Shown here one piece after another: positions 7,479 through 16,195 of a DNA stretch of 64,000 nt (positions are counted from its first letter, which is position 1; every line of letters starts with the position of its first letter). The notes beneath the pieces were generated by a model. It was not told the DNA's origin and ran no database searches. It was given only the letters and a program-made list of their open reading frames with translations. Source of the DNA: Halomarina pelagica (GTDB lineage Archaea > Halobacteriota > Halobacteria > Halobacteriales > Haloarculaceae); assembly GCF_024228315.1 (NCBI RefSeq), contig NZ_CP100454.1, forward strand, positions 3,348,001 through 3,412,000, read 5' to 3'. The position numbers and the translations under genes are program-made.

Positions 7479-8018
7479 TCAGTGCTCGGGCGCTTCCTCG
7501 CCGGAGGGCGCTTCCATGCCCGTCGTCGAGACGATGAGGACGTTGTTCGTGTCGTCCTTCCCGTCGAGGACGCCCTCGATGCGGAGCTTCGAGCGGGGGG
7601 TCGGACCGACGACGACGGTGTCGCCCTCGTGGAAGTCTTTGATGGAGCCGTGCAGGCGGATCTCGGCGCGACAGAGTTCGGGGTGGTGGACGCTCGTCAG
7701 GTCGATCTCCTGGACGTTCGCGTCCGGGACGCGCTCGCCGTTGTGGTAGAAGGGGACGTCCGCCGGTTCGTCGAGCTGTTCGAGTTCGAGCGCCTCGTAG
7801 GCGGTCGCGGTCGGTTTGTACCCCCCTTTCGGTCCCGGGACGCCCTCGACCAGCTGGAGCGCCTTGAGGCTCTGCATCTGGTTGCGGATGGTGCCCGGGT
7901 TGCGGTCTACCTTCGCCGCGATGTCCTCGCCCTTTACCGCCCGCTCCGAGACCCCATAGAGGTTGATGAGTTCCTGGAGGATCTCACGCTGGCTCGAGGT
8001 GAGTTCGATTGATGACAT
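7479..8018 (-). CDS. Winged-helix transcriptional regulator with C-terminal sensor-like domain
   Basis: The protein has 179 residues. Residues 1-65 form an HTH (SSQREILQELINLYG, then AAKVDRNPGTIRNQMQSL as recognition helix), with GPKGGYKPT as a wing. This is an arrangement known in Rrf2-like haloarchaeal regulators. Residues 85-165 form a beta-rich domain with HHPELCRAEIRLHGSIKDF and a short GDTVVVGPTPRSKLRIEG segment, which could bind a small ligand; the ligand is unknown. The tail is acidic. It is transcribed alone, divergent from the epimerase gene, and a TATA-rich region separates the two starts, so it may regulate both (inference). Confidence 0.65.
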   Translation of the reverse strand: MSSIELTSSQREILQELINLYGVSERAVKGEDIAAKVDRNPGTIRNQMQSLKALQLVEGVPGPKGGYKPTATAYEALELEQLDEPADVPFYHNGERVPDANVQEIDLTSVHHPELCRAEIRLHGSIKDFHEGDTVVVGPTPRSKLRIEGVLDGKDDTNNVLIVSTTGMEAPSGEEAPEH

Positions 8019-8108
8019 GGCTTATCATTTGAAACTACCCGCAATAAGTCCGACGGTGAGTCGGGGCGAGGCGGTATCGCTTAGTATCCCGCCCCTGGGA
8101 GAGTGAGT

Positions 8109-9023
8109 ATGGAAGGCAAACGAGTCCTCGTGACGGGCGGTGCCGGATTCATCGGGTCGAACCTCGCCAACCACCTCGCGGCGTCGAACGACGTCGTCGC
8201 CGTGGACGACCTCTACCTCGGCACGCCCGACAACCTCGACGACGCCGTGACGTTCGTCGAGGCGAGCGTCCTCGACGACGACCTCCCCACCGACGTGGAC
8301 GTCGTGTTTCACCTCGCCGCCCTCTCCTCGTACAAGATGCACGAGGAGAACCCCCGCGTCGGCGCGCGGGTGAACGTCGAGGGGTTCGTCAACACCGTCG
8401 ATCAGGCCCGTCACGACGGCTGTGACACGGTCGTCTACGCCTCCACCTCCTCCATCTACGGCTCGCGCACCGAACCCTCGCCGGAGTCGATGCCCGTCGA
8501 GGCCCGCACGGGCTACGAGGCGTCGAAGCTCGCCCGCGAACGCTACGGCGAGTACTTCTACAACCACTACGACGTGCGCTGTGCCGGCCTCCGCTTTTTC
8601 TCCGTCTACCAGGGGTTCGAGGGCGGCAACGAGGAGCACAAGGGCGAGTACGCCAACACGGTCGCCCAGTTCACCCACCAGATCGCGAACGGCGAGCGGC
8701 CCGTCCTCTTCGGCGACGGCTCGCAGACCCGCGACTTCACCCACGTCGACGACGTCGTCCGCGGCATCGAACTCGCCGCCGACCACCGCCTCCAGGGGGT
8801 CTACAACCTGGGGACCGGCGAGAGCTACTCGTTCAACGAGATGATCGACATGATCAACGCCGAACTCGGCACCGACGTCGAGCCGGAGTACGTCGAGAAC
8901 CCCCTGCCGGTGTACGTCCACGACACGATGGCCGATCCCACGAAGATGCGGGAGGCGACCGGGTGGGAGCCGCGGGTCGACTTCGAGGAGGGCGTCGCCC
9001 GGGTCTGCGCCCCCTACCGGTGA
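8109..9023 (+). CDS. NAD-dependent epimerase/dehydratase (nucleotide-sugar type)
   Basis: This is a 304-residue extended short-chain dehydrogenase. GGAGFIGSNL near residue 10 is the NAD-binding glycine motif. VVYASTSSIYG near 112 and YEASK near 140 supply the catalytic S/T, Y and K. FGDGSQTRDFTHVDDVVRGI near 205 is the sugar-nucleotide segment seen in UDP-glucose 4-epimerases and related enzymes. Length and motifs fit a UDP-sugar epimerase, but the exact sugar cannot be told. ATG 8109 is preferred over GTG 8103. No glycosyltransferase is adjacent. Confidence 0.85.
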   Translation: MEGKRVLVTGGAGFIGSNLANHLAASNDVVAVDDLYLGTPDNLDDAVTFVEASVLDDDLPTDVDVVFHLAALSSYKMHEENPRVGARVNVEGFVNTVDQARHDGCDTVVYASTSSIYGSRTEPSPESMPVEARTGYEASKLARERYGEYFYNHYDVRCAGLRFFSVYQGFEGGNEEHKGEYANTVAQFTHQIANGERPVLFGDGSQTRDFTHVDDVVRGIELAADHRLQGVYNLGTGESYSFNEMIDMINAELGTDVEPEYVENPLPVYVHDTMADPTKMREATGWEPRVDFEEGVARVCAPYR

Positions 9024-9029
9024 CCGCGC

Positions 9030-10319
9030 CTACTCCGACCGAAGGCGGTCCGTGAACCGGACGTCGACGACGACCGGGCGTCCCGTCCGCTCCTCGATCG
9101 CCCGGTCGAGGGCGTCCGCCAACCGGGGGTACGACTCGCCCGCGGGACGCGCGACCGTCACCGAGACCGTCGGCCGCTGGCCGAAGTACGCGACCGAACT
9201 GATCTCCGTCCGCACGCCCGTGATCTCCAGTCGCCGGTACTCCGGGCCCTCGATCACCGCGGCCACCCCCTCGTTCACGTCGTTGTTGTACGCGACCTGC
9301 TCTGCGACCAGGCCGCCGGCGAGCGCGAACGTCGCGAGGAGGACGAGCAGCGCGCCGACGAGCGAGACGTACTGCCGGGCGGAGCGGCCGCCGTCGCCGT
9401 CGACCCAGCCGTCGGGGCGGTAGCCGAGGTACCAGAGGACGAGAAAGCCCGCCAGGTTCACCGTGACGGCGTTGACCACGAGCAGGAGGAGCGCGCCGAT
9501 CGCGACCGAGGGGAGCCCCCAGGCGACGCCGATGCCGACCGCCGCCGCGGCGGGGATGAGCGCCGCCGCGATCATCACGCCCACGAGCGAGACGGGGAGC
9601 GCGGTGGCGAGCCCGAACGCCCCCGCCCCGCCCGCGCAGACCGCGACCGACAGCGAGAGCAGTCCCGGCGAGATGCGCTTCGAGATCTGGTTCACCGTGG
9701 AGACGTCGAGGACGGCGGTGACGAACCCGCCGGTCTTGAGCGCGTAGCCGAACGCGAGGGCGGCGACGACCGCGAGGCCGAGACCGAGCGCCTGGGACTT
9801 CAACCCCAGCCACGTCATCCGGCGGTCGTCGAGCGCCATGCCGACGCTCGCGGTCATCGCCGATCCCACCTGCGGCGCGATGACCATCGCGCCCACCACG
9901 ACCGCGGGCGAGTCGAGCAGGAGGCCCGCGGCGGCGACGATGGCGCTGAACACCGTCATCGAGTAGTAGGTGAGCGCGTTGCGGTGCATGTCGAGGGCCT
10001 TCGCGCGGATCTCCTCGGTCGCGACGGCGTCGTCCTCCTCGACGCCCGCGACGAAGCGGTCCTCGAGTTCCTCGAAGTGGGTGGTCTTCGCCGTCTCGGC
10101 GCTGGCGATGACGGTGTACTGCCCGTCGTCGAACCCGGCCTCGCGGAGTTCCCCCAGGACGAACTCCACCGCCTGCGTCGGGAGCGGGAACTCGAGCAGC
10201 GCCGTCTCGCCGTCCGCGCTGGCGTCGCGCGTGAGCACGAAGTCCACGTTCTCCCCCTCCAGAACGGACACCGCCTCGTCGCACCTGGTCCGCGGGACGA
10301 CCAGCTTTATCAGCCGCAT
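9030..10319 (-). CDS. DUF389 / TIGR00341 family membrane protein
   Basis: The protein has 429 residues. The first 110 residues are soluble (MRLIKLVVPRTRCDEAVSVL). From about 125 to 330 there are some seven membrane segments, including VVVGAMVIAPQVGSAMTASVG, the conserved core of this family. A periplasmic C-terminal domain follows (about 330-429). The function of the family is not established; a role in transport has been suggested for some members. I chose the ATG at 10319 although the frame is open further upstream, because the preceding residues are low-complexity and overlap the divergent arginase start. The stop codon lies just 7 nt after that of the convergent epimerase gene. Confidence 0.8.
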   Translation of the reverse strand: MRLIKLVVPRTRCDEAVSVLEGENVDFVLTRDASADGETALLEFPLPTQAVEFVLGELREAGFDDGQYTVIASAETAKTTHFEELEDRFVAGVEEDDAVATEEIRAKALDMHRNALTYYSMTVFSAIVAAAGLLLDSPAVVVGAMVIAPQVGSAMTASVGMALDDRRMTWLGLKSQALGLGLAVVAALAFGYALKTGGFVTAVLDVSTVNQISKRISPGLLSLSVAVCAGGAGAFGLATALPVSLVGVMIAAALIPAAAAVGIGVAWGLPSVAIGALLLLVVNAVTVNLAGFLVLWYLGYRPDGWVDGDGGRSARQYVSLVGALLVLLATFALAGGLVAEQVAYNNDVNEGVAAVIEGPEYRRLEITGVRTEISSVAYFGQRPTVSVTVARPAGESYPRLADALDRAIEERTGRPVVVDVRFTDRLRSE

Positions 10320-10509
10320 GTACGGACACTCCCTCGACGGGGAGGTATAGTCGTTCGTGCTCGCGTTCGTCCCGGGGCGGAACCCGACCGGGACGACGGA
10401 TCCGACCGGGCCCGACGCGCCCCGGCCAGTCCGACGGTCCGACGATCCGACCGTACGACCGGACGACCGAACCGAGTTCACTAAACCGCCCGACTGAGTA
10501 CCCCTCGCC

Positions 10510-11412
10510 ATGTCACGACCCGTCACCGTCATCGGCGCGCCGATGGACCTCGGCGCGGACCGACGCGGCGTGGACATGGGCCCCTCCGCGATCCGCTACG
10601 CCGGCCTCGCGGAGACCCTCGGCTCGCTCTCCCGACCCTGCACCGACGCCGGCGACCTGCCGGTCGTCCACCCGGAGCAGGGGGACCCGGACGCCTCGCC
10701 GGAGGGCGGACGCGCGAAGTACCTCGCGGAGGTTGAGGAGGTCTGCGTCCGCCTCGCCGACGAGGTGGCCGCCGCGCTCGAGGCGGGGGCGTTCCCGCTC
10801 GTGCTCGGCGGCGACCACTCCATCGCCATCGGGAGCGTCAACGGGAGCGCCCGCGACGCCGACGTGGGCGTCGTCTGGTTCGACGCCCACGGCGACTTCA
10901 ACACCCCCGCCACCTCGCCGAGCGGGAACGTCCACGGGATGCCCGTCGCGGCCCTCCTCGGCGAGGGGTCGTTCGCCGACGCCGGGTGGGCGCACGCCGC
11001 GCCACTCGATCCCGCGAACGTCGCCCTCGTCGGCGTCCGCAGCCTCGACGACGCCGAACGCGAGGCGCTGACCGAGTCCGACGCCACCGTGTTCACGATG
11101 ACCGACATCGACGAGCGCGGCGTCATCGACGTGACCCACGAGGCGCTCGACATCGCCGGGCGCGGGACCGACGGCGTCCACGTCAGCCTCGACCTCGACT
11201 GGCTCGACCCGGACGAGGCCCCCGGCGTCGGCACGCCCGTCCGCGGCGGCGTCACCTACCGCGAGGCCCACGCCGCGATGGAGGTCGTCGCGCAGCGCGA
11301 CCTGCGCTCGCTCGAGGTCGTCGAGGTGAACCCCATCCTCGACCACCACAACCGCACCGCCGAACTCGCGGTCGAACTCGCGGCGAGCGCGCTCGGCAAA
11401 CGTATCCTCTAA
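10510..11412 (+). CDS. rocF: Arginase (ureohydrolase family)
   Basis: This is a 300-residue ureohydrolase using two manganese ions. The metal-binding motifs are GGDHSIAIGS near residue 98, WFDAHGDFNTP near 120 and SLDLDWLDPDEAPGVGTP near 223; EVNPILDHHNRTAELA closes the fold. The N-terminal GVDMGPSAIRYAGL favours arginase (arginine to ornithine plus urea) over agmatinase. No urease or ornithine gene is adjacent. The promoter region carries ACTAAACC about 30 nt before the ATG. The intergenic space after it (132 nt) separates it from the methyltransferase. Confidence 0.88.
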   Translation: MSRPVTVIGAPMDLGADRRGVDMGPSAIRYAGLAETLGSLSRPCTDAGDLPVVHPEQGDPDASPEGGRAKYLAEVEEVCVRLADEVAAALEAGAFPLVLGGDHSIAIGSVNGSARDADVGVVWFDAHGDFNTPATSPSGNVHGMPVAALLGEGSFADAGWAHAAPLDPANVALVGVRSLDDAEREALTESDATVFTMTDIDERGVIDVTHEALDIAGRGTDGVHVSLDLDWLDPDEAPGVGTPVRGGVTYREAHAAMEVVAQRDLRSLEVVEVNPILDHHNRTAELAVELAASALGKRIL

Positions 11413-11544
11413 CTGATCTTATCAATCTTAGCTGGCTATACTATCTGTGCGCTCGAAGCCATTTATCCCCGATTCCCCAGTCGCGCTCCCTGCTTCCGCC
11501 CATCGGAGAGTACATTCCGACCGACGCCGTCGTCGGAGACGAGG

Positions 11545-12192
11545 ATGACCGATCGCCGGACCGTGCGGGAGACCTACGACCGCATCGCGTCGCACTTCGC
11601 GCAGACCCGCGAGTACGCCTGGCCCGAGGTCGAGGCGTTCGTCGAGGGGGCGGAGGACGCGGGGACCGCGCTCGACCTGGGGTGCGGGAACGGGCGGCAC
11701 GCGGAACTGCTCGCGGAGCGCGCGACGCGCGTCGTCGGCGTGGACCTGAGTCGCGGCGCGCTGGCGACCGCGCGCGACCGGGCGGCGGCCCGGGACTTCG
11801 CGCTCCACCTCGTGCAGGGCGACGCGTCGACCCTCCCGCTCCGGACCGACGGCGTCGACCTGGCGGTGTACGTCGCGGCGTTGCACCACCTGCCGTCGAG
11901 GGCGCTCCGCCGGGCCAGCCTCGACGACCTCGCGCGCGTGCTCGCGCCCGGCGCGCGAGCGCTCGTGAGCGTCTGGAGCGTCACGCACTCCGCGTTCGAC
12001 GCGACGGAGGGGTTCGACACGACGGTCGGCTGGACGCTCCCCGACGGCGAGGTGGTCGAGCGATACTACCACGTCTACGACCCGGCGGAGTTCGAGCGGG
12101 ACGTGCGCGAGAGCGCGCTCGCCGTCGAACGGTGCTACGAGAGCGAGGGGAACTGCTACGCCGTCGTCGCCGGTCCCCGCCACCGACCGTAA
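11545..12192 (+). CDS. Class I SAM methyltransferase resembling Trm9/ALKBH8 tRNA methyltransferases
   Basis: The protein has 215 residues. SAM-binding motif I is LDLGCGNGRHAELL near residue 43, with VVGVDLS after it. The diagnostic features are YDRIASHFAQTR followed by WPEV at the N-terminus, ALHHLPSRALRRASLDDLARVL with SVWS in the middle, and VVERYYHVYDPAEF then CYESEGNCYAVV at the end. This set matches the eukaryotic wobble-uridine methyltransferases Trm9 and ALKBH8, which methylate carboxymethyluridine. A tRNA role is inferred only from this resemblance. It is monocistronic and 211 nt precede the next gene. Confidence 0.8.
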   Translation: MTDRRTVRETYDRIASHFAQTREYAWPEVEAFVEGAEDAGTALDLGCGNGRHAELLAERATRVVGVDLSRGALATARDRAAARDFALHLVQGDASTLPLRTDGVDLAVYVAALHHLPSRALRRASLDDLARVLAPGARALVSVWSVTHSAFDATEGFDTTVGWTLPDGEVVERYYHVYDPAEFERDVRESALAVERCYESEGNCYAVVAGPRHRP

Positions 12193-12403
12193 CGGACGGA
12201 TCGCGTTCGCGACCGTGTTCCCCGGTCGGTCGTTCAGGCGTCCGAGGTCACCGTCGCCGAACCGGAATCCGTGCTATCGACGGTATAGACAGGTCGTACA
12301 CCGCGATACTCACCGGACGAGAGGGAGGATCACACCCTACTTATCAATCAGGCAGGGGCAGGCAGAAGTGGAACCTTCGATCCTACGCTGTGTTCGAACA
12401 CCC

Positions 12404-12769
12404 ATGGCAGACCCGCTTGCCCACATCGATCCGCCGCCGGGGTGGATGAGTGAGGCAGACCCGCACGGGGAACGGCTCCGTTTCCGTCACGAGACGGAGC
12501 CGGTCGTCGTCACCGTGGAGCGCTGTCGTGCCGACCACCACGTCCTCGGAGAGGCCGACATGTGGAAGGGCACGGTGGAGCACGGTTTCCCCGACATGCG
12601 GAACACGACGACGTTCTGTACCGCGCCGACGATCGACCGGGTGCTCGAGCGCCTCCCGCTGGTGTTCCGGCAGTTCGACGGCCAGGGAGCGATGGCGAGC
12701 GTCCCGTCCGGTCGGCGTCCGATCCGCACGGGCCGTCCGTCGTCCCGCTGGATCGGGATGGAGCACTGA
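12404..12769 (+). CDS. Hypothetical protein at head of trehalose operon
   Basis: This is a 121-residue protein I do not recognise. It has an acidic first half (PHGERLRFRHETEPVVVTVERCRADHH has an alternating strand pattern). A basic C-terminal 25 residues (SVPSGRRPIRTGRPSSRW) is unusual for a halophile. There is no signal peptide or membrane segment. ATG 12404 is taken as start; the open frame extends upstream without good codons. It ends 13 nt before otsA and so probably heads that operon. Confidence 0.6.
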   Translation: MADPLAHIDPPPGWMSEADPHGERLRFRHETEPVVVTVERCRADHHVLGEADMWKGTVEHGFPDMRNTTTFCTAPTIDRVLERLPLVFRQFDGQGAMASVPSGRRPIRTGRPSSRWIGMEH

Positions 12770-12782
12770 GGCCGCGAGAGCG

Positions 12783-14333
12783 ATGCAGGTACCTGATACC
12801 GACACCGCAGAGGAGCCGAACAGCGCGACGACCGACTCGCTCGACGGGGTGAACCTCGTGGTGGTGTCGAACCGACAGCCGTACCGCCACGAGTTCGACC
12901 CCGACTCCGATCGACGCGACGTCGTGGTCGAGCGACCCACCGGCGGGCTGACCGCCGGGCTCGACCCCGTCATGCAATCCACGGAGGGGACGTGGGTCGC
13001 GTGGGGGGACGGCGAGGCCGACCCCGAGGTCGCAGACGAGGACGACTGCGTCGTCGTCCCGCCCGAGGATCCCTCCTACACGCTTCGACGGATCTGGCTC
13101 GACGACGAGGCCGTCGACGAGTACTACTACGGGTACAGCAACCGCGGCCTCTGGCCGCTGTGTCACTCCGCGCTCACGAAGGCCCGCTTCTCTGAGCGCT
13201 TCTGGGACACCTACGGCGCGGTGAACGAGCGCTTCGCCGACGCGGTCGCAGAACAGTGCGGCGAGGAGCGATCGTGGGTCTGGTTCCACGACTACCACCT
13301 GGCGCTCGCGCCGCGGCTGCTCCGCGACCGCGGTCGGTCCGAGGCGGTACTCGCGCACTTCTGGCACATCCCCTGGCCGGGCGCGGACGTGTTCGAGGCC
13401 TGCCCCCAGCGCCGGGACCTGCTCGACGGACTGCTGGCGAACGACCTCGTCGGCTTCCACGTCGACCGATACGTCGAGAACTTCCTCGACAGCGTCGAGG
13501 AGTTGCTGGAGGACGCCGCCGTCGACCGGGAGACCGGCGCGGTTCACTACGACGGCCGCCGGACGCTCGTCCGGTCGTTCCCGATGGGCGTCGACGCGGA
13601 ACGCATCGACCGTCAAAGCGCCTCCGAGGAGGCGACGAACTTCTGGTGGGAGTTCGCCGGCGAGCACGACCTCGTCACTCCCGAGCGACAGCTCGTCCTC
13701 GGCGTGGATCGCCTCGACTACGCGAAGGGCATCCTCGAGCGCTTCGACGCGCTGGAACGGCTCTGGGAGGACCACCCGGAGTGGCGCGGTCGGTTCACCT
13801 ACGTCCAGAAGGGAACCGAGACGCGCACCGGCATCCGGGACTACCAGGAGTACCAGGAGCGGATCGAGGAGGCCGTCGAGCGACTGAACGGACGGTTCGG
13901 GACCGACGACTGGCGACCGGTCGTCTCGCTCTCCGAGCGACTCTCCGAGGAGGCCCTCGCCGGTCTCTACCGGAACGCGGACGTCGCGCTCGTGAGTTCC
14001 ATCCGCGACGGCATGAACCTCGTCGCCAAGGAGTACGTCGCGGCGCAGCACGACCTCGACGGCGTGCTCGTCCTCAGTCGCCACGCGGGGGCGCACGACG
14101 AACCGACGTTCGCCGAGAACGCCCTCACCACGGACCCGCTCGACACGGACGAGTTCGCGGAGTCGATCAGGACGGCGCTGACGCTCGCGCCGACCGACCG
14201 CCGTCGGCGGATGACCCGCCTCCGCCGACACGTCCGGGAGTACGACCTGTCGTGGTGGATGGACGCCGTCTTCGAGACGATGAACGAGATCGAGTCGGAA
14301 TCGCGCCTCGCCTCCGCCTTCGATGATGACTGA
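12783..14333 (+). CDS. otsA: Trehalose-6-phosphate synthase
   Basis: This 516-residue glycosyltransferase of family 20 joins UDP-glucose and glucose-6-phosphate to trehalose-6-phosphate. LVVVSNRQPYRHEF near residue 23 and PTGGLTAGLDPVM near 50 are the N-terminal donor/acceptor motifs. WFHDYHLALAPRLLRDR near 165, HIPWPGADVFEACPQR near 195, GVDRLDYAKGILERF near 308 and SSIRDGMNLVAKEYVAAQ near 402 are all classical OtsA motifs. The start MQVPDTDT gives a short acidic leader. It overlaps otsB by 11 nt, so the two are co-translated. In haloarchaea trehalose and its sulphated form serve as compatible solutes. Confidence 0.93.
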   Translation: MQVPDTDTAEEPNSATTDSLDGVNLVVVSNRQPYRHEFDPDSDRRDVVVERPTGGLTAGLDPVMQSTEGTWVAWGDGEADPEVADEDDCVVVPPEDPSYTLRRIWLDDEAVDEYYYGYSNRGLWPLCHSALTKARFSERFWDTYGAVNERFADAVAEQCGEERSWVWFHDYHLALAPRLLRDRGRSEAVLAHFWHIPWPGADVFEACPQRRDLLDGLLANDLVGFHVDRYVENFLDSVEELLEDAAVDRETGAVHYDGRRTLVRSFPMGVDAERIDRQSASEEATNFWWEFAGEHDLVTPERQLVLGVDRLDYAKGILERFDALERLWEDHPEWRGRFTYVQKGTETRTGIRDYQEYQERIEEAVERLNGRFGTDDWRPVVSLSERLSEEALAGLYRNADVALVSSIRDGMNLVAKEYVAAQHDLDGVLVLSRHAGAHDEPTFAENALTTDPLDTDEFAESIRTALTLAPTDRRRRMTRLRRHVREYDLSWWMDAVFETMNEIESESRLASAFDDD

Positions 14334-15234
14334 CCAGCCGCCATCGGCCGACGAATCGGCATCGGCCGACGGCTCGCCGCCGACCGACGGGTCGGGGTCG
14401 GCCGACGGATCGGGTCCGCAGGTACCGTCGCTGTGGGACGTCGCCGACGCCGTGGCCGATCGCCTGGCGGACGCAGACGGCCTCCTCCTCTGTCTCGACT
14501 TCGACGGGACGCTCGCGCCCATCGTCCCGCGGCCCGAGGAGGCCGCGATCCCCGCGACGACGCGCAAGCGCGTACGCGCGCTCGACGCGCTCGACGGCGT
14601 CCGGATCGCCGTCGTCAGCGGGCGCGCCCTCACCGACGTTCGCGAGCGCGTCGGCCTCGACGGCCTCGTCTACGCCGGCAACCACGGCCTGGAACTCGAA
14701 CGCGACGGGGACCTCACGGTCCACCCGCTCGCGTCGGCGGCGCGGCCGGCGATTCGTCGCGCCTGCCGCGACATCCACGCGCGCCTGGGGACGATTCCGG
14801 GCTGCCGGGTGGAGGACAAGGGCGTGACCGCGACGGTGCACTACCGCGACGCCGCCGACGCCGCGATTCCCGCCATCGAGGAGGTCGTCTCGGCCGTCGC
14901 CGCCGACGAGTCGCTCCGCGTGACCGACGGCAAGGCGGTCTTCGAGATCCGCCCGCGGATACCCTGGGGGAAGGGGCGGATCGTCTCGCTACTCGCGGAC
15001 GAGGTCGGCGAGGGGTGGCTGGCGATCTACGTCGGCGACGACACCTCAGACGAGGACGCCTTCCGGGTCCTCGCGGACGACGGCATCGGCGTCGTCGTCG
15101 GCTCGCCGCCCGAGACGGCCGCCGCCGCGCGCCTCGGCGACCCGGACGACGTCGCGACGTTCCTCGGCTGGCTGACCGCGCGGTGGGCGGACCGCCCCCC
15201 CGAAGCGATCGCCGCGGAAGGGAAACGCCCTTAA
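14323..15234 (+). CDS. otsB: Trehalose-6-phosphate phosphatase
   Basis: This 303-residue HAD-superfamily enzyme removes phosphate from the OtsA product. CLDFDGTLAPIV near residue 56 is the catalytic aspartate motif. VVSGRALTDVRERV, YAGNHGLELE and VGDDTSDEDAF near 236 complete the site. Before the domain is a 35-residue tail built of repeated ADGS/TDGS units, a low-complexity addition not present in typical OtsB. Its ATG lies inside the end of otsA (ATGATGACTGA). The tRNA-Gly gene follows after 59 nt. Confidence 0.92.
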   Translation: MMTDQPPSADESASADGSPPTDGSGSADGSGPQVPSLWDVADAVADRLADADGLLLCLDFDGTLAPIVPRPEEAAIPATTRKRVRALDALDGVRIAVVSGRALTDVRERVGLDGLVYAGNHGLELERDGDLTVHPLASAARPAIRRACRDIHARLGTIPGCRVEDKGVTATVHYRDAADAAIPAIEEVVSAVAADESLRVTDGKAVFEIRPRIPWGKGRIVSLLADEVGEGWLAIYVGDDTSDEDAFRVLADDGIGVVVGSPPETAAAARLGDPDDVATFLGWLTARWADRPPEAIAAEGKRP

Positions 15235-15293
15235 CGCGAGCCGCGAAAGGAGCCACTACCCCTCGACGGGCCGTCCGCGGCCGTCGGACGCGG

Positions 15294-15364
15294 GCACCGA
15301 TAGTCTAGTGGTAGGACATGGGCCTTCCAAGCCCATAGCCCGGGTTCGAATCCCGGTCGGTGCA
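15294..15364 (+). tRNA. tRNA-Gly (anticodon TCC)
   Basis: A full cloverleaf can be drawn: acceptor GCACCGA with TCGGTGC and discriminator A, anticodon stem ATGGGC/GCCCAT with loop CTTCCAA, and T-arm CCGGGTTCGAATCCCGG. The anticodon is TCC at 15326-15328, reading GGA and GGG. There is no intron and no encoded CCA. Confidence 0.95.
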
Positions 15365-15495
15365 TTCTGCGAGGGACGGACGTGACGAGCGAGGGCACTC
15401 CGCCGGCGGTTCGAAGTAGACGAGTCGCAGCCCGCGCAGGGAGCGAGGCGAGCGAGCAGGACCGTCGCGGCGTGGTTCGAATCCCGGTCGGCGCA
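15365..15495. repeat. tRNA-Gly 3'-end echo region
   Basis: At 15474-15495 the last 22 bases of the tRNA are repeated with one change (GGTTCGAATCCCGGTCGG, then CGCA instead of TGCA). Between tRNA and echo lie GGACGTGACGAGCGAGG and a block TTCGAAGTAGACGAGTCGC at 15410. Both resemble sequences downstream of the tRNA-Arg gene. The echo lacks a partner acceptor strand, so it is not a tRNA. Confidence 0.7.
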
Positions 15496-15517
15496 CTTCC
15501 GTCGCGAGCGACGAAAT

Positions 15518-15979
15518 TCAGCCGAGTTCGACGACCTCGAGCGGCCGACTGTACTCGGCGCGGATCATGTTCTCGTCGTCGATCTCGAGGTCGAGTTCGT
15601 CGAGTCGCGTCGCCAGGTGCGTGATGTCCTCGTCCTCTGCCCCCACCACTTTGACCAGGAGGTTACGTTGGCCGGTCATGAGTTCGGTGACCTCCACGAC
15701 CTCGGGGAAGTCCCGAACCTGCGCGGCGACCTCGGCGCGGCGACTGATCGGGACCGTGCAGACGAACAGGAAGTAGAGCGACAACCCGATCTCGTCGGGG
15801 TCGAGCGTGGTCCGGTAGCCCGTGATGACGCCCGCCTCTTCGAGGTCGTCCAGCCGGTGGTGAATCGTGTTGTCAGAGACGCCGACCCGCTCTGCGAGCC
15901 CCGTCGCGGTGAAGCGGGCGTCCTCCTGGATGTACGTGAGAATCTGCTTGTCGACCTCGTCCAGGTCGTACGGAGACAT
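15518..15979 (-). CDS. Lrp/AsnC family transcriptional regulator
   Basis: The protein has 153 residues. The AsnC-type HTH spans about 5-55 (LDEVDKQILTYIQEDARFTATGLAERVG, then NTIHHRLDDLEEAGVI). The RAM ligand domain spans about 70-145 (LYFLFVCTVP; VVEVTELMTGQRNLLVKVVG). Such proteins sense amino acids in their oligomer interface; the ligand here is unknown. ATG 15979 is chosen because MSPYDLDEVDKQIL is the standard start. On the minus strand, AATTATTTTT about 30 nt upstream can serve as TATA element. The gene is divergent from the DUF7344-like pair. Confidence 0.88.
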   Translation of the reverse strand: MSPYDLDEVDKQILTYIQEDARFTATGLAERVGVSDNTIHHRLDDLEEAGVITGYRTTLDPDEIGLSLYFLFVCTVPISRRAEVAAQVRDFPEVVEVTELMTGQRNLLVKVVGAEDEDITHLATRLDELDLEIDDENMIRAEYSRPLEVVELG

Positions 15980-16195
15980 GACTACCCACTGGCCGGTCGT
16001 GGAACGGGAAAAATAATTGCTTCCTCCCTCGCCGACCGCGTTCGAGGCTCGAACGTCTCGGTAGCATCGGGAGTCGGCGCCGAAATTCGAGATGTTTTTC
16101 CGATCCCCCAGGTAATTTCGCCATATGGTAACAGAACCGTGAGGATAACACAGAATCCTTTTACGATCGTACTGCGATTCTCGTAGTGGTGGACG

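Noticed and set aside
9557-10577. Extended N-terminus (86 residues) for the DUF389 protein
   Set aside because: The added residues are low-complexity and run into the start region of the divergent arginase gene; MRLIKLVVP is the family N-terminus.
15470-15496. Second tRNA gene after tRNA-Gly
   Set aside because: Only the T-arm and 3' acceptor strand are present; there is no D-arm or anticodon arm.
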